Notes: generated by a model not told the origin, from the sequence alone. A stretch of DNA of 30,578 bases from a virus (IMGVR_UViG_3300010354_000372:1-30578), one strand, 5' to 3'; positions 14,036-20,725 are shown, counted from the first letter of the stretch. Numbers and translations: made by a program.

Positions 14036-14160
14036 TCAACCACGTCAACAATGCCATCTGCTGCCTGATCGTTGCGACTGTATTCGCCATGATCGGCATT
14101 GAAGCCGGCAACCAGCCGGTTGTAACCCATAGCGGCACACAGCACTACTACCGCCCATGA
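14032..14160 (+). CDS. Small membrane protein (42 aa)
   Basis: ATG at 14032 overlaps the previous stop (ATGA). Sequence: MINHVNNAICCLIVATVFAM, then IGIEAGNQPVVTHSG. One hydrophobic helix with a short polar tail, probably with the C-terminus outside. Its stop is shared with the next start (ATGA). Function unknown; tight coupling on both sides supports it being real. Confidence 0.55.
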   Translation: MINHVNNAICCLIVATVFAMIGIEAGNQPVVTHSGTQHYYRP

Positions 14161-14327
14161 CGATGCGTCGCTACTGGTTTCAGATCAAAGCTACCAATCA
14201 AATCCAATCTGTCTGGGCGGTCAGTTTTACAGAAGCCAAGGTAAAAGCCGCGCGGATGTATCTACCGCAATGGCAAGGTATCGAATGGCTTGACCTAGGC
14301 CGCAGCGACCACAGCCCAAACCCTTGA
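14157..14327 (+). CDS. Small hypothetical protein (56 aa)
   Basis: ATG at 14157 (overlapping the previous TGA); a second ATG two codons later is possible. The protein (MTMRRYWFQIKATNQIQSVW, then AVSFTEAKVKAARMYLPQW) reads as a small alpha/beta fold: strand, strand, helix, strand. The composition is that of a real protein and it is conserved-looking, but no family is named. Its 3' end contains the -35 box of the next promoter. Confidence 0.65.
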   Translation: MTMRRYWFQIKATNQIQSVWAVSFTEAKVKAARMYLPQWQGIEWLDLGRSDHSPNP

Positions 14328-14353
14328 CACTACCGCTTACCACCGTCTACGAT
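14324..14353 (+). promoter_or_regulatory. Strong sigma70-type promoter of the recombination operon
   Basis: A perfect -35 TTGACA (14324-14329), an 18-bp spacer and -10 TACGAT (14348-14353). The -35 overlaps the stop codon of the preceding gene. The predicted start near 14360 leaves a leader of about 24 bases before ATG 14384. The phage sigma factor at 17533-18453 keeps the residues that read such boxes, so it and the host sigma are both candidates. Confidence 0.65.
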
Positions 14354-14383
14354 CCCATCAGCCCATCGGCTACCCCTTCTTCT

Positions 14384-14572
14384 ATGCGTTCCGACCAGCA
14401 GGTTCATACCCTCCTTACCGCCCAACGCTTTGGCGGTAACTTCTTCCGCAAGCTGGCAGAAGCTGGCTTGGCAGCTGATCCAATCAACCGCGCTACCATC
14501 TTCTCTGCATTTCCGCAGTTGCCGCAAACATTCGGCCCACATAGCGCGCTTTATAGCGAGGATCTGGGCTGA
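14384..14572 (+). CDS. Small hypothetical protein, first gene of the recombination operon
   Basis: A 62-residue protein starting MRSDQQVHTLLTAQRFGGNF, then FRKLAEAGLAADPINRATIF and SAFPQL. Helical; the ADPINRATIFSAFPQL part looks like a conserved small phage motif just upstream of exonuclease genes. The longer form from TTG 14324 is unlikely because a promoter occupies that stretch. Its TGA overlaps the exonuclease ATG. Confidence 0.68.
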   Translation: MRSDQQVHTLLTAQRFGGNFFRKLAEAGLAADPINRATIFSAFPQLPQTFGPHSALYSEDLG

Positions 14573-15363
14573 TGATTTCAAACGCCGATTACCACGCCGA
14601 TCCAGCTGTTAGCGCCAGCCATCTGCATGCTGTCGCCAAATCACCGGCCTACTACTACGCACGCTTCCTTAATCCAAACCGTCCGCCATCAGAGCAGACT
14701 GCAGCGATGCGTATCGGCAGCCTGGTGCATTGCGCAGTGCTAGAACCTGATGAGGTAAGCAAGCGCTATGCAGTAGCACCTGACCGCCGCACAAAGGCTG
14801 GCAAGGAGCATGCAGAGCATTATGCAGCCAATGGCATTGAGGCAGTATCACCTGCTGATATGGCACTGGCGCAGTCGATGGCAGCTGCAGTACGCCAAGA
14901 TCCAATCGCTGCGGCACTGCTAAAAACTGGCGCTGCTGAGCAATCATTCTGGTGGGATGATGCCGCGACCGGGTTGCGGTGTAAATGCCGTCCTGATTGG
15001 CTAACGGCTGATGGCATCTGCGTAGACCTTAAAACTACTACTGATGCAAGCCCCGCAGCCTTTGCCCGTAGCGTCGCCACATGGCGTTACCACGTACAAC
15101 AGGAGCATTACCTAAGCGGCCTGCCTGATATCAACCATTTTGTCTTTATTGTTGTTGAAAAGTCATACCCATATAGCGTTGCTGTATACGAGCTAGACGA
15201 ACACGCAAGCATTGAAGGCGGTGCATTGCGCATGCGTGACATGCATCGCATTGCTACCTGCACTGCTGCTGATAACTGGCCTGGTTACAGCAGCACTGCA
15301 CCTACACTGCTCAGCCTGCCGCGCTGGGCGTATGACGACACTATCACTCCTGAGGATTTCTAA
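14572..15363 (+). CDS. RecE/exonuclease VIII-like PD-(D/E)XK nuclease
   Basis: A 263-residue protein. Motifs in order: GSLVHCAVLEPD (about 49-60, with H53 and E58), an acidic residue near E123, RPDWLTADGICVDLKTTTDA (about 140-159, with D142, D152 and K154, the catalytic triad) and YHVQQEHY (about 173-180). This is the classic layout of the RecE/ExoVIII-like and lambda-exonuclease-like superfamily, which chews 5' ends to give 3' tails. It is followed directly by a single-strand annealing protein, its usual partner. Its stop overlaps the next ATG. Length matches single-domain phage members, not the long E. coli RecE. Confidence 0.87.
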   Translation: MISNADYHADPAVSASHLHAVAKSPAYYYARFLNPNRPPSEQTAAMRIGSLVHCAVLEPDEVSKRYAVAPDRRTKAGKEHAEHYAANGIEAVSPADMALAQSMAAAVRQDPIAAALLKTGAAEQSFWWDDAATGLRCKCRPDWLTADGICVDLKTTTDASPAAFARSVATWRYHVQQEHYLSGLPDINHFVFIVVEKSYPYSVAVYELDEHASIEGGALRMRDMHRIATCTAADNWPGYSSTAPTLLSLPRWAYDDTITPEDF

Positions 15364-16049
15364 TGGCAATGCCGAACCTAGCTGGTGTTATTAAAACATC
15401 AGACGTGCTGGTCAAAGGCACTGGCAGCTTCAAGGCATCGTATGTGCCATGGGCTAAAACTACCGCTCTGCTGCAGGAACATGCAGCCGGTTGGGAGTTC
15501 CACCTGATGCCATATGAAGGCAAACAGCTGGTGCATCCTGCACCTGATGGCACTGGTTACCTCATGGGTTATTTCACTGGCCCTGACGGTGAAGCAACGG
15601 CTGAGTTTCCATTCCCTTGTATGGACAACCAAAACAAGCCGATTCAACTTGAGCGCATCAGTGCTCGTGTATTGACTGATAGCCACCGCCGCGCGTTAGC
15701 AGCATGCGCTGCATTTACCTTTGGCCTTGCTTACGAGCTATGGGCAAAGGAGGAGATCGGCGAACATGATGCGCCACTTGCTGCGGTGCAGGCTGACCCT
15801 GAGCCAGCTGCCACGCAACAGCGCGCACGTAGGGCTTCAACGCCTGCAACGCCTGCAACGCCTGCTGCGGCCGCCAATAGCAAGGCATTTGATGCCGGCT
15901 CAAAAGCAATCGCTAGTGCTGCCACATTGGATGCACTAAAAACACTTGGTGAGCGCCTGCAGGCACGCTTTGACTCTGGTGATCTCACCAGCGATGAACG
16001 CGACCAGCTACTGCAACAACTGTTAGATCGGGAGGCCAGCATTGCTTGA
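15363..16049 (+). CDS. Sak3-like (DUF1071) single-strand DNA annealing protein
   Basis: A 228-residue protein. The N-terminal half has the family features: ASYVPWAKTTALLQEH near residue 25, then LMGYFTGPDGEATAEFPFPC followed by MDNQNKPI, and RVLTDSHRRALAACAAFTFG near residues 102-121. It should coat and anneal the 3' tails made by the nuclease coded just upstream. Residues about 148-170 are a Thr/Ala/Pro linker coded by a 9-bp tandem repeat; the C-terminal 50 residues are helical (LKTLGERLQARFDSGDLTSD) and may bind the host SSB or replisome. The DUF1071 assignment is by motif recognition. Confidence 0.8.
   Translation: MAMPNLAGVIKTSDVLVKGTGSFKASYVPWAKTTALLQEHAAGWEFHLMPYEGKQLVHPAPDGTGYLMGYFTGPDGEATAEFPFPCMDNQNKPIQLERISARVLTDSHRRALAACAAFTFGLAYELWAKEEIGEHDAPLAAVQADPEPAATQQRARRASTPATPATPAAAANSKAFDAGSKAIASAATLDALKTLGERLQARFDSGDLTSDERDQLLQQLLDREASIA
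15839..15865 (+). repeat. Three tandem copies of AACGCCTGC in the SSAP linker
   Basis: Three exact 9-base units coding Thr-Pro-Ala steps of the annealing protein's hinge. Copy number could vary by slippage and change linker length without breaking the frame. Confidence 0.8.
16030..16035 (+). promoter_or_regulatory. Strong Shine-Dalgarno site fixing a TTG start
   Basis: GGGAGG lies six bases before the TTG at 16042. This spacing supports TTG as the true start of the HTH gene at 16042-16299 even though no ATG or GTG is nearby. Few genes in this window carry so complete a site. Confidence 0.7.
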
Positions 16050-16299
16050 TCATGATGATACCGCTGCTTATATCACCACTGAGCAGCTTGCTACACGGTA
16101 TGGCATTAGCCCCGCCACCATTAAAGGATGGCGCAGCCGTAGCAGACGTGGCATCAAAATCCAAGGACCGCCATGGTACAAGGTGCCACATATCGGGCAG
16201 CCCTATGGCGCTGCAATCATCCGCTACCGGTTAGCGGATGTACTGGCCTGGGAACAGGCCAATGGCATTACACCTATCGACTTCTCTGGTTTTAACTGA
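16042..16299 (+). CDS. Excisionase/MerR-like HTH DNA-binding protein
   Basis: An 85-residue protein starting at TTG. ITTEQLATRYGISPATIKGW near residues 11-30 is a winged-helix-type HTH of the excisionase family; the following basic part (RSRSRRGIKI) and the YRLADVLAWEQANG block complete the fold. No integrase is seen in this window, so a regulatory role is as likely as excision. It overlaps the annealing protein gene by eight bases and is followed after one base by the next gene. Confidence 0.75.
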   Translation: MLDHDDTAAYITTEQLATRYGISPATIKGWRSRSRRGIKIQGPPWYKVPHIGQPYGAAIIRYRLADVLAWEQANGITPIDFSGFN

Positions 16300-16300
16300 C

Positions 16301-16606
16301 ATGGCTGATTTCACCCCTGCACTGCCGCAACCGATCAAATGGTCTACCAGCAGTAACCGCTACGACCAAGGCGGTAAAGCGCCGCGCTCCATTAGCTTGT
16401 TTGTACCGCTTGATTCAATCAAGGCATTGCAGCAGTACCTGACTGATCTGGCGGCTGATATTGAGCGCCACAAACCAGGCAAAATCTGGAACTACGAAAC
16501 AAAATCAGAAGAACAGGTGACAGGGGTTTACATTAACGGCAAAGGCCGCGAAGGTAGTGACGGTGATTATGGCACCATCAATCCAGCCGTTATTGTTCCT
16601 TTCTAA
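16301..16606 (+). CDS. Conserved hypothetical protein of the recombination operon
   Basis: A 101-residue protein starting MADFTPALPQPIKWSTSSNR. Beta-rich N-terminus (SISLFVPLDSIKALQQYL), then IERHKPGKIWNYETKSEEQV and TGVYINGKGREGSDGDYG. The composition and position right after the annealing protein and HTH genes suggest a nucleic-acid-related accessory; an OB-fold SSB was considered but its aromatic pattern is not clear. ATG at 16301 follows the previous TGA by one base. Confidence 0.68.
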   Translation: MADFTPALPQPIKWSTSSNRYDQGGKAPRSISLFVPLDSIKALQQYLTDLAADIERHKPGKIWNYETKSEEQVTGVYINGKGREGSDGDYGTINPAVIVPF

Positions 16607-16824
16607 TGGAAAGCACCCTGCTAGAACGTAGCACGGTGGCATATGTGGAGGCCGTAGAGGCCTCCTCTTACCCCGGCCATACGTGGCGCACACGTCAACT
16701 AGGCGTTGCTGCAGTATTAGTACATTTGGCGGCAGAAATCGTCGTCGAATGCCAGCATCGTAAGCTTGACCCGCATGATATTGCGGAGCTTTTTTGTATC
16801 GCCGCGAAGGATGCTCAGCAATGA
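16606..16824 (+). CDS. Small hypothetical protein (72 aa)
   Basis: ATG overlaps the previous TAA (TAATG). The protein (MESTLLERSTVAYVEAVEAS, then RTRQLGVAAVLVHLAAEIVV) is helical with a hydrophobic but not clearly membrane segment, ending DIAELFCIAAKDAQQ. No domain recognised. Confidence 0.6.
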   Translation: MESTLLERSTVAYVEAVEASSYPGHTWRTRQLGVAAVLVHLAAEIVVECQHRKLDPHDIAELFCIAAKDAQQ

Positions 16825-17003
16825 CCAAGGAACAAATCGAGGCTGCTTTTCGTGCATGGTGGCAGGCATCGTATGGCATGCCACCTGGCATCCATGCTGT
16901 GATGACGCATGTTGGGTTTGTTGAATACCTCCTGCAGCAGATGGCATCAGATGACTACCCATCCAATCACCCCACCGCCGGCGCTGGAGGATGCCGGTGC
17001 TGA
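16821..17003 (+). CDS. Small hypothetical protein (60 aa)
   Basis: ATG at 16821 overlaps the previous TGA (ATGA). MTKEQIEAAFRAWWQASYGM, then HAVMTHVGFVEYLLQQMAS. The FRAWWQASYG..PPG...M.H..F pattern looks like a conserved small phage family that I cannot name. The C-terminus is disordered and Gly/Cys-rich where it overlaps the next gene. Confidence 0.62.
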   Translation: MTKEQIEAAFRAWWQASYGMPPGIHAVMTHVGFVEYLLQQMASDDYPSNHPTAGAGGCRC

Positions 17004-17170
17004 ATGACATCGCCCGCTGCCAAGGCATCGACTGCCACCAGAAGCATCAGTGCACTAGGCACACCGCGCCGGCGCCTGACAACGTGCTGCTGTCGTGGGT
17101 GGCCACCATGAACCCCGAACGGGCGCACCTGTGCTCTGGATTTATCGCCACTAACGGGAACGGCCAATGA
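16991..17170 (+). CDS. Small Cys/His-rich, possibly zinc-binding protein
   Basis: 59 codons from ATG 16991, or 57 from GTG 16997. GGAGG sits directly against the ATG (no spacing) but six bases before the GTG, so GTG is the better start. Residues DIARCQGIDCHQKHQCTRH carry Cys-x4-Cys-x5-Cys with nearby His, and a fourth Cys follows (HLCSGF): a plausible small zinc ribbon. It overlaps the neighbours at both ends. Function unknown. Confidence 0.6.
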   Translation: MPVLNDIARCQGIDCHQKHQCTRHTAPAPDNVLLSWVATMNPERAHLCSGFIATNGNGQ

Positions 17171-17502
17171 AGCGTGACGCCCTGCGGCTTAGCCACTACT
17201 GCTTTGTTGAAACCAGCCGTGATATCAACGGGCGGTATTTCATTGCCTACAGCAGTGGCGCTGCAGTCTTTGTTCGTGATCAGGCTGCCCTAAGGAAGTT
17301 TCTTAAGATACCAAAAGGCATCCCAATGCGTGAATCACTCGATTCATGGCTGGTTAGCCTCGCTGATATGGATGCAGCACGCAGCAAGCCAAAAGTACCA
17401 GTTGACAGCGGCCTGCCGGCTGATGTACTAGCAACTGGCTTTGGCCCTGAATGCCATCTAGATGAAGAAGATCCAAACTTTCAAACAAAAACCATTATCT
17501 GA
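17167..17502 (+). CDS. Hypothetical protein upstream of the sigma factor
   Basis: A 111-residue protein starting MKRDALRLSHYCFVETSRDI. N-terminal half alpha/beta (GRYFIAYSSGAAVFVRDQAA), C-terminal half acidic and flexible (PECHLDEEDPNFQT). No domain recognised. It ends 30 bases before the sigma gene in the same operon, so sigma binding or anti-sigma action is a possibility, without sequence support. Confidence 0.65.
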   Translation: MKRDALRLSHYCFVETSRDINGRYFIAYSSGAAVFVRDQAALRKFLKIPKGIPMRESLDSWLVSLADMDAARSKPKVPVDSGLPADVLATGFGPECHLDEEDPNFQTKTII

Positions 17503-17532
17503 TGTACCATTACCAATGCACACAACCGCGTC

Positions 17533-18453
17533 ATGACTGATTCAGTTAAGGAATACCTTAACGCCATCGCACGTTACCCCCTGCTATCCGCTGAGCAGGA
17601 GATCCAACTGTCGCGTCAAGTGCAGGCAATGCGCGAAATTGATGCCGCTGCTGAATTGACACCTCAGCAGCGACGCATCGTAAAACGCGGTCATAAGGCA
17701 AAGAACACAATCATCAGCTGCAACCTACGCTTAGTAGTTCATGTAGCAAAGAAATACATGCGCCGCTTAGGTGGTAGCAACATGGAATTGATGGACCTTA
17801 TCCAAGAAGGCAATGTAGGCCTCCATCGTGCCGCTGAATTGTTTGACGGCACCAAGGGTTATAAATTTTCGACGTATGCCTTCTGGTGGATACGACAGGC
17901 GATAACACGCGCTATTGATACGCAGGAGCGTATGATCCGTGTACCGCAGCACAACTTAGAGCGTATCTACCGTGCTATCAAAGTACAGGAAGAATACGCT
18001 AGGCAGCATGGACGGTCGCCATCAATGGCTGAACTGGCGCAGCTAATGGAAATTGAAGTAAACGAACTGGTAATGTTGCTATCGCGTAATGTACAGATCA
18101 AAAGCCTTGACAGCCTAGTAGCGGATGACGGCAGCCCGCTAATTGATTTTATTGCTGATGAAAGCCCACTTAATGAAGAGCATACATACGCTGAACAAAG
18201 CGAGCGCATGGAGCAGCTGCAGCTGGCCTTTTTTCGTCTAGACAAAGATGACAGGAATGCTGTAGCTAAACGCTACGGTATCTATGGGCTTGAGCCGAAG
18301 AGTAATGCCGATATCGCCCGCGAGGAAGGCGTTAGCCGTGAGCGCATTCGGCAGCGTGTACAAAAGGCAGAACGCAAACTGCGCTTATTGATGGGCGGTC
18401 AATTTACAAGATCTTCCACCATGGACGCCGCCTGGCGTGACGCGATTGCATGA
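17533..18453 (+). CDS. RpoD-like sigma factor (group 2 type)
   Basis: A 306-residue sigma70-family factor. Region 1.2 (residues 1-32), region 2 (about 60-130: NLRLVVHVAKKYMRRLGG, MDLIQEGNVGLHRA, FSTYAFWWIRQAITRAI), region 3 (about 138-200) and region 4 (about 222-288: RYGIYGLEPKSNADIAREEG, VSRERIRQRVQKAERKL). Region 1.1 is absent, as in the short group 2 sigma factors of cyanobacteria. The region 2.4 residues that read TATAAT and the region 4.2 RERIRQ that reads TTGACA are intact, so consensus-type promoters should be recognised. It closes the plus-strand operon. Likely taken from a host; it would steer host RNA polymerase to phage promoters. Confidence 0.92.
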   Translation: MTDSVKEYLNAIARYPLLSAEQEIQLSRQVQAMREIDAAAELTPQQRRIVKRGHKAKNTIISCNLRLVVHVAKKYMRRLGGSNMELMDLIQEGNVGLHRAAELFDGTKGYKFSTYAFWWIRQAITRAIDTQERMIRVPQHNLERIYRAIKVQEEYARQHGRSPSMAELAQLMEIEVNELVMLLSRNVQIKSLDSLVADDGSPLIDFIADESPLNEEHTYAEQSERMEQLQLAFFRLDKDDRNAVAKRYGIYGLEPKSNADIAREEGVSRERIRQRVQKAERKLRLLMGGQFTRSSTMDAAWRDAIA

Positions 18454-18658
18454 TATGCACCTGCGCCTCTAGGTATGCAATATGACCTGTTGCTTGAGCT
18501 AGCAGGCGCTCCTGAAATGCCGTTTGACGTATCAACTGCGCGCATAGCTTCGCCACTTCAACGCCGTCGTCATGACTGATTACAGACCGTGCGCGGCGTT
18601 CGATTACTAGCTTCTCCTCTAGTGAGAAGTTAACAACTAACCAGTCAGTGCCAATCAT
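18404..18658 (-). CDS. Small hypothetical protein after endolysin
   Basis: An 84-residue helical protein (MIGTDWLVVNFSLEEKLVIE, then HDDGVEVAKLCAQLIRQTAF and LLAQATGHIAYLEAQV) ending in a basic tail. The composition is protein-like and it follows the endolysin by 30 bases in the same direction. Its last 50 bases overlap the 3' end of the sigma gene tail-to-tail. Function unknown. Confidence 0.7.
   Translation of the reverse strand: MIGTDWLVVNFSLEEKLVIERRARSVISHDDGVEVAKLCAQLIRQTAFQERLLAQATGHIAYLEAQVHIMQSRHARRRPWWKIL
18453..18483. terminator. Possible bidirectional hairpin between convergent operons
   Basis: ATATGCACCT and AGGTATGCAATAT form an imperfect stem (a two-base bulge) around an eight-base loop just after the sigma stop codon. 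It lies inside the converging small gene at 18404-18658. No clear U tract on either side, so the call is weak. Confidence 0.25.
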
Positions 18659-18688
18659 GATAATGGCCTCTTTGCTAATGCTACCGCG

Positions 18689-19774
18689 TCAATAATCCCA
18701 CCTAACACGTGGCTTGCCAGCGCGCATGCCAAGATGCACAAAGCCTTTTGGTGCGCCATAGCCTAAGCTATACGGCCAATTTTTATCGCACCATGCCTGC
18801 ACAGCATTGATGTCAGCACCCTTGACGTAGAAATCAACGGCGCCTACATCATTTGCTGAATACAAGTGCTCACTGCCTGATGCACCACCTACTGCCTTAT
18901 TGATAGCAGGTGGACGGTAGCCGCTAGTAATGATAATCGGCTTGTTGCCAAATTGTACGCGTACACGCTCGAGGAATGCCGCTAGCTCGGCTGCAGTATC
19001 TACTTGATACTGATGATCAAAGCGTCGCGCTTCTTCGTTTAATGCAAATTCACCAAGCTGGATATGAGCAGTAAGGCGGCTAGCAAATGGGCTATTTGGC
19101 GTAAGATGATATGTCGTAGTATCTTGCTGTTTGGGCGGCATATCTTTTGCCCATAATGCACCTTCCGCCTTGCGGCGTCGCAGTAGGCCAGCTTCTACGT
19201 TAGTACCTGGATTGCGGTATAGCAGTAGTGCATCAGGTACTGCCGCCCAATCTTTATTACGCAGGCAGCGGCTAATGGTTTCAAAGCCATCGATGCCATA
19301 AAATTTGGCGCCTAGGTTATAGGCAAAACTAACTAGCGCTGATTTCTGGTTATCTGACATCAACTGCCAATGCGGGATGCTAGTGCGCAGTTGTTCAGCA
19401 ATGCGATCTATCTCTAGCCGCAATAGCATGTCGGCTTCAATTACAGTAATCTTGTCGCCGCGTTTAACTGGTGAGCCGCCGCTGTAACGCGTGGTGCCGT
19501 AGCCAATCGTCCACGGCTCACCGCCACTTAGCGGATCAGGATATGCACTAAGGTGACACCCCTCAAACTCCTTGACCAAGCCGATAGCAGCTGTTAAATC
19601 AGCCTGCTGGCCTGCGGCACTCCATGTCTTAAACCATCCCTGTTCGCGGCCAAGGATATAAGGGTTAGTTTTATTGATGGCTGCTTCCAGCTCGCTGATA
19701 GCTGCTAACTGATGTGGCAGTCCCTTGTAATAACGAAACAGGTCAGCAAGCCGGAGGGGGTTGGTCATCGTCAT
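18689..19774 (-). CDS. Two-domain endolysin: GH24 muramidase plus M15 peptidase
   Basis: A 361-residue protein (ATG 19774 or, two codons on, 19768). Residues about 65-210 are a T4-lysozyme-type GH24 domain: EGCHLSAYPD (catalytic E71 and D80), PWTIGYGTT (T94/T95), then LVSFAYNLG and LLRRRKAEGALW. Residues about 232-361 are an M15-type peptidase domain: IITSGYRPPAINKAVGGASG, SEHLYS (H303), GAVDF (D314) and VHLG (H347), the expected zinc ligands. H303 to D314 is longer than the usual His-x6-Asp spacing, so there may be a small insertion. It would cut both the sugar backbone and the peptides of the wall. No signal peptide, so a holin is needed. Confidence 0.87.
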   Translation of the reverse strand: MTMTNPLRLADLFRYYKGLPHQLAAISELEAAINKTNPYILGREQGWFKTWSAAGQQADLTAAIGLVKEFEGCHLSAYPDPLSGGEPWTIGYGTTRYSGGSPVKRGDKITVIEADMLLRLEIDRIAEQLRTSIPHWQLMSDNQKSALVSFAYNLGAKFYGIDGFETISRCLRNKDWAAVPDALLLYRNPGTNVEAGLLRRRKAEGALWAKDMPPKQQDTTTYHLTPNSPFASRLTAHIQLGEFALNEEARRFDHQYQVDTAAELAAFLERVRVQFGNKPIIITSGYRPPAINKAVGGASGSEHLYSANDVGAVDFYVKGADINAVQAWCDKNWPYSLGYGAPKGFVHLGMRAGKPRVRWDY

Positions 19775-20036
19775 CCCATGGTGATTTAATACTCATCGGG
19801 CCACCAAGCAACCTGCTATCACCAGTTTGATCAGGTGATATCGGTTCATGGCGAATCGTTGGGCGTCTGATACTACGCTCAATATCAAGATCAATCAAAC
19901 GACTGGCGCGTTCAATTTCACGATCTAACCGAGGCGATAGAGTAGCGTGAAACTTAAAATCTTGCACGGCGCGTTGTAATCGATCACGCCAATCACGGCT
20001 ATCGTATCGGAATAGCCATGTTGTGTGATCGTTCAG
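19743..20036 (-). CDS. Hypothetical protein, probable CTG start
   Basis: The C-terminal 74 codons start at a GTG (19967), but the same frame stays open and protein-like upstream to 20111 (a TAG at 20114-20112 ends it) with no ATG, GTG or TTG in between. CTG at 20036 overlaps the previous gene's TGA (CTGA), the same geometry as the ATGA and GTGA overlaps elsewhere. From there the protein reads LNDHTTWLFRYDSRDWRDRL, then KFHATLSPRLDREIERASRL, ending DDDDQPPPAC. Aromatic-rich N-terminus, helical middle. Its end overlaps the endolysin by 32 bases. Family unknown. Confidence 0.55.
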   Translation of the reverse strand: MNDHTTWLFRYDSRDWRDRLQRAVQDFKFHATLSPRLDREIERASRLIDLDIERSIRRPTIRHEPISPDQTGDSRLLGGPMSIKSPWDDDDQPPPAC

Positions 20037-20173
20037 CGCTTTGGGAATAGCGTGCGGCCAACCATCAGCAGCGCTTGAATAATACCGTTCGCTCTGATGC
20101 CAGGGTACAGGCTAAGTGCTTCTGACAGTGCAGCGATAGCAATGGCGATGACTGCTGTTGTTGTAGCATCCAT
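20033..20173 (-). CDS. Small membrane protein (46 aa), holin candidate
   Basis: ATG at 20173, three bases after the stop of the 83-residue gene. MDATTTAVIAIAIAALSEAL, then SLYPGIRANGIIQALLMVGR and TLFPKR. One hydrophobic N-terminal segment, an amphipathic second half and a basic end. Position just before the endolysin and size fit a small lysis-related membrane protein, but one clear membrane segment is few for a classical holin. I recall similar proteins in cyanophages. Confidence 0.68.
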   Translation of the reverse strand: MDATTTAVIAIAIAALSEALSLYPGIRANGIIQALLMVGRTLFPKR

Positions 20174-20175
20174 GA

Positions 20176-20427
20176 TCAGCATGATGGCGGTCGCGCTTCT
20201 AGCTTACTGACCCGCTGCTCAACATTTGAGATCCTTCCGAATGTTTCCCGGCGGTCTTCTTTAATGTCCTGATGTAATACTTCCAGCTGTGTGGCGATAT
20301 GCTCCACTGCTGCGGTAAGGCGTACGACAGCCTCACGCGCCTCACCAGTGCGTTTACCAGATGATGCGACACCCATTGCCGCGACGCTAATTGAGGCGCC
20401 AACGATCGCCGCTAAAACCTCAACCAT
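20176..20427 (-). CDS. Membrane-anchored coiled-coil protein, lysis-cassette candidate
   Basis: An 83-residue protein. Residues 1-22 (MVEVLAAIVGASISVAAMGV) form a membrane helix; the rest (EAVVRLTAAVEHIATQLEVL, then HQDIKEDRRETFGRISNVEQ and RVSKLEA) is a charged coiled coil. This resembles inner-membrane spanins or holin-associated proteins in layout. Proximity to the endolysin supports a lysis role, but a virion role is not excluded. Confidence 0.7.
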   Translation of the reverse strand: MVEVLAAIVGASISVAAMGVASSGKRTGEAREAVVRLTAAVEHIATQLEVLHQDIKEDRRETFGRISNVEQRVSKLEARPPSC

Positions 20428-20444
20428 GGCGCTGCAATCAACGC

Positions 20445-20594
20445 TTACAGCTTACTGAGTTGTTGATCATCCATAGGATCTGGCTTGCCTTGTAATATCG
20501 CGATAGCACGCTGATAAAAGTGGCAGTCGGTTTTACCGGCAGCTTCTAGGGCATGTTTTACCTTGCGCCAATTTTCGATGTCGCGTGATGTCAT
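20445..20594 (-). CDS. Small hypothetical protein (49 aa)
   Basis: ATG at 20594 overlaps the previous gene's TGA (CGATGA). MTSRDIENWRKVKHALEAAG, then KTDCHFYQRAIAILQGKPDP. Helical; the NWRKV..ALE.AGKTD.FY.RA.AI pattern looks conserved in cyanophages. Function unknown. Confidence 0.68.
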   Translation of the reverse strand: MTSRDIENWRKVKHALEAAGKTDCHFYQRAIAILQGKPDPMDDQQLSKL

Positions 20595-20725
20595 CGACCT
20601 TGGCCGCGTAGTTTTTTGCGGCCGTGGTTGGGCAGACTGTGTTGCCCTTGTCCTTGGCGGGTGCGCTTGGGTTTGCCTGGTTTGTGCTCGACGCGTCCCA
20701 GTGCGGTCTTGGATTTAGCGGCCAT
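20591..20725 (-). CDS. Small Lys/Arg-rich protein (44 aa)
   Basis: ATG at 20725 overlaps the previous TGA (TGATG). MAAKSKTALGRVEHKPGKPK, then RTRQGQGQHSLPNHGRKKLR. Very basic and unstructured-looking; probably binds nucleic acid or an acidic surface. Both ends are coupled to neighbours, and the start resembles a small cyanophage family as I remember it. Confidence 0.7.
   Translation of the reverse strand: MAAKSKTALGRVEHKPGKPKRTRQGQGQHSLPNHGRKKLRGQGR

Noticed and set aside
15839-15865. CRISPR-like repeats
   Set aside because: Three adjacent 9-base units with no spacers, inside a coding linker; no CRISPR array was seen anywhere in the window.
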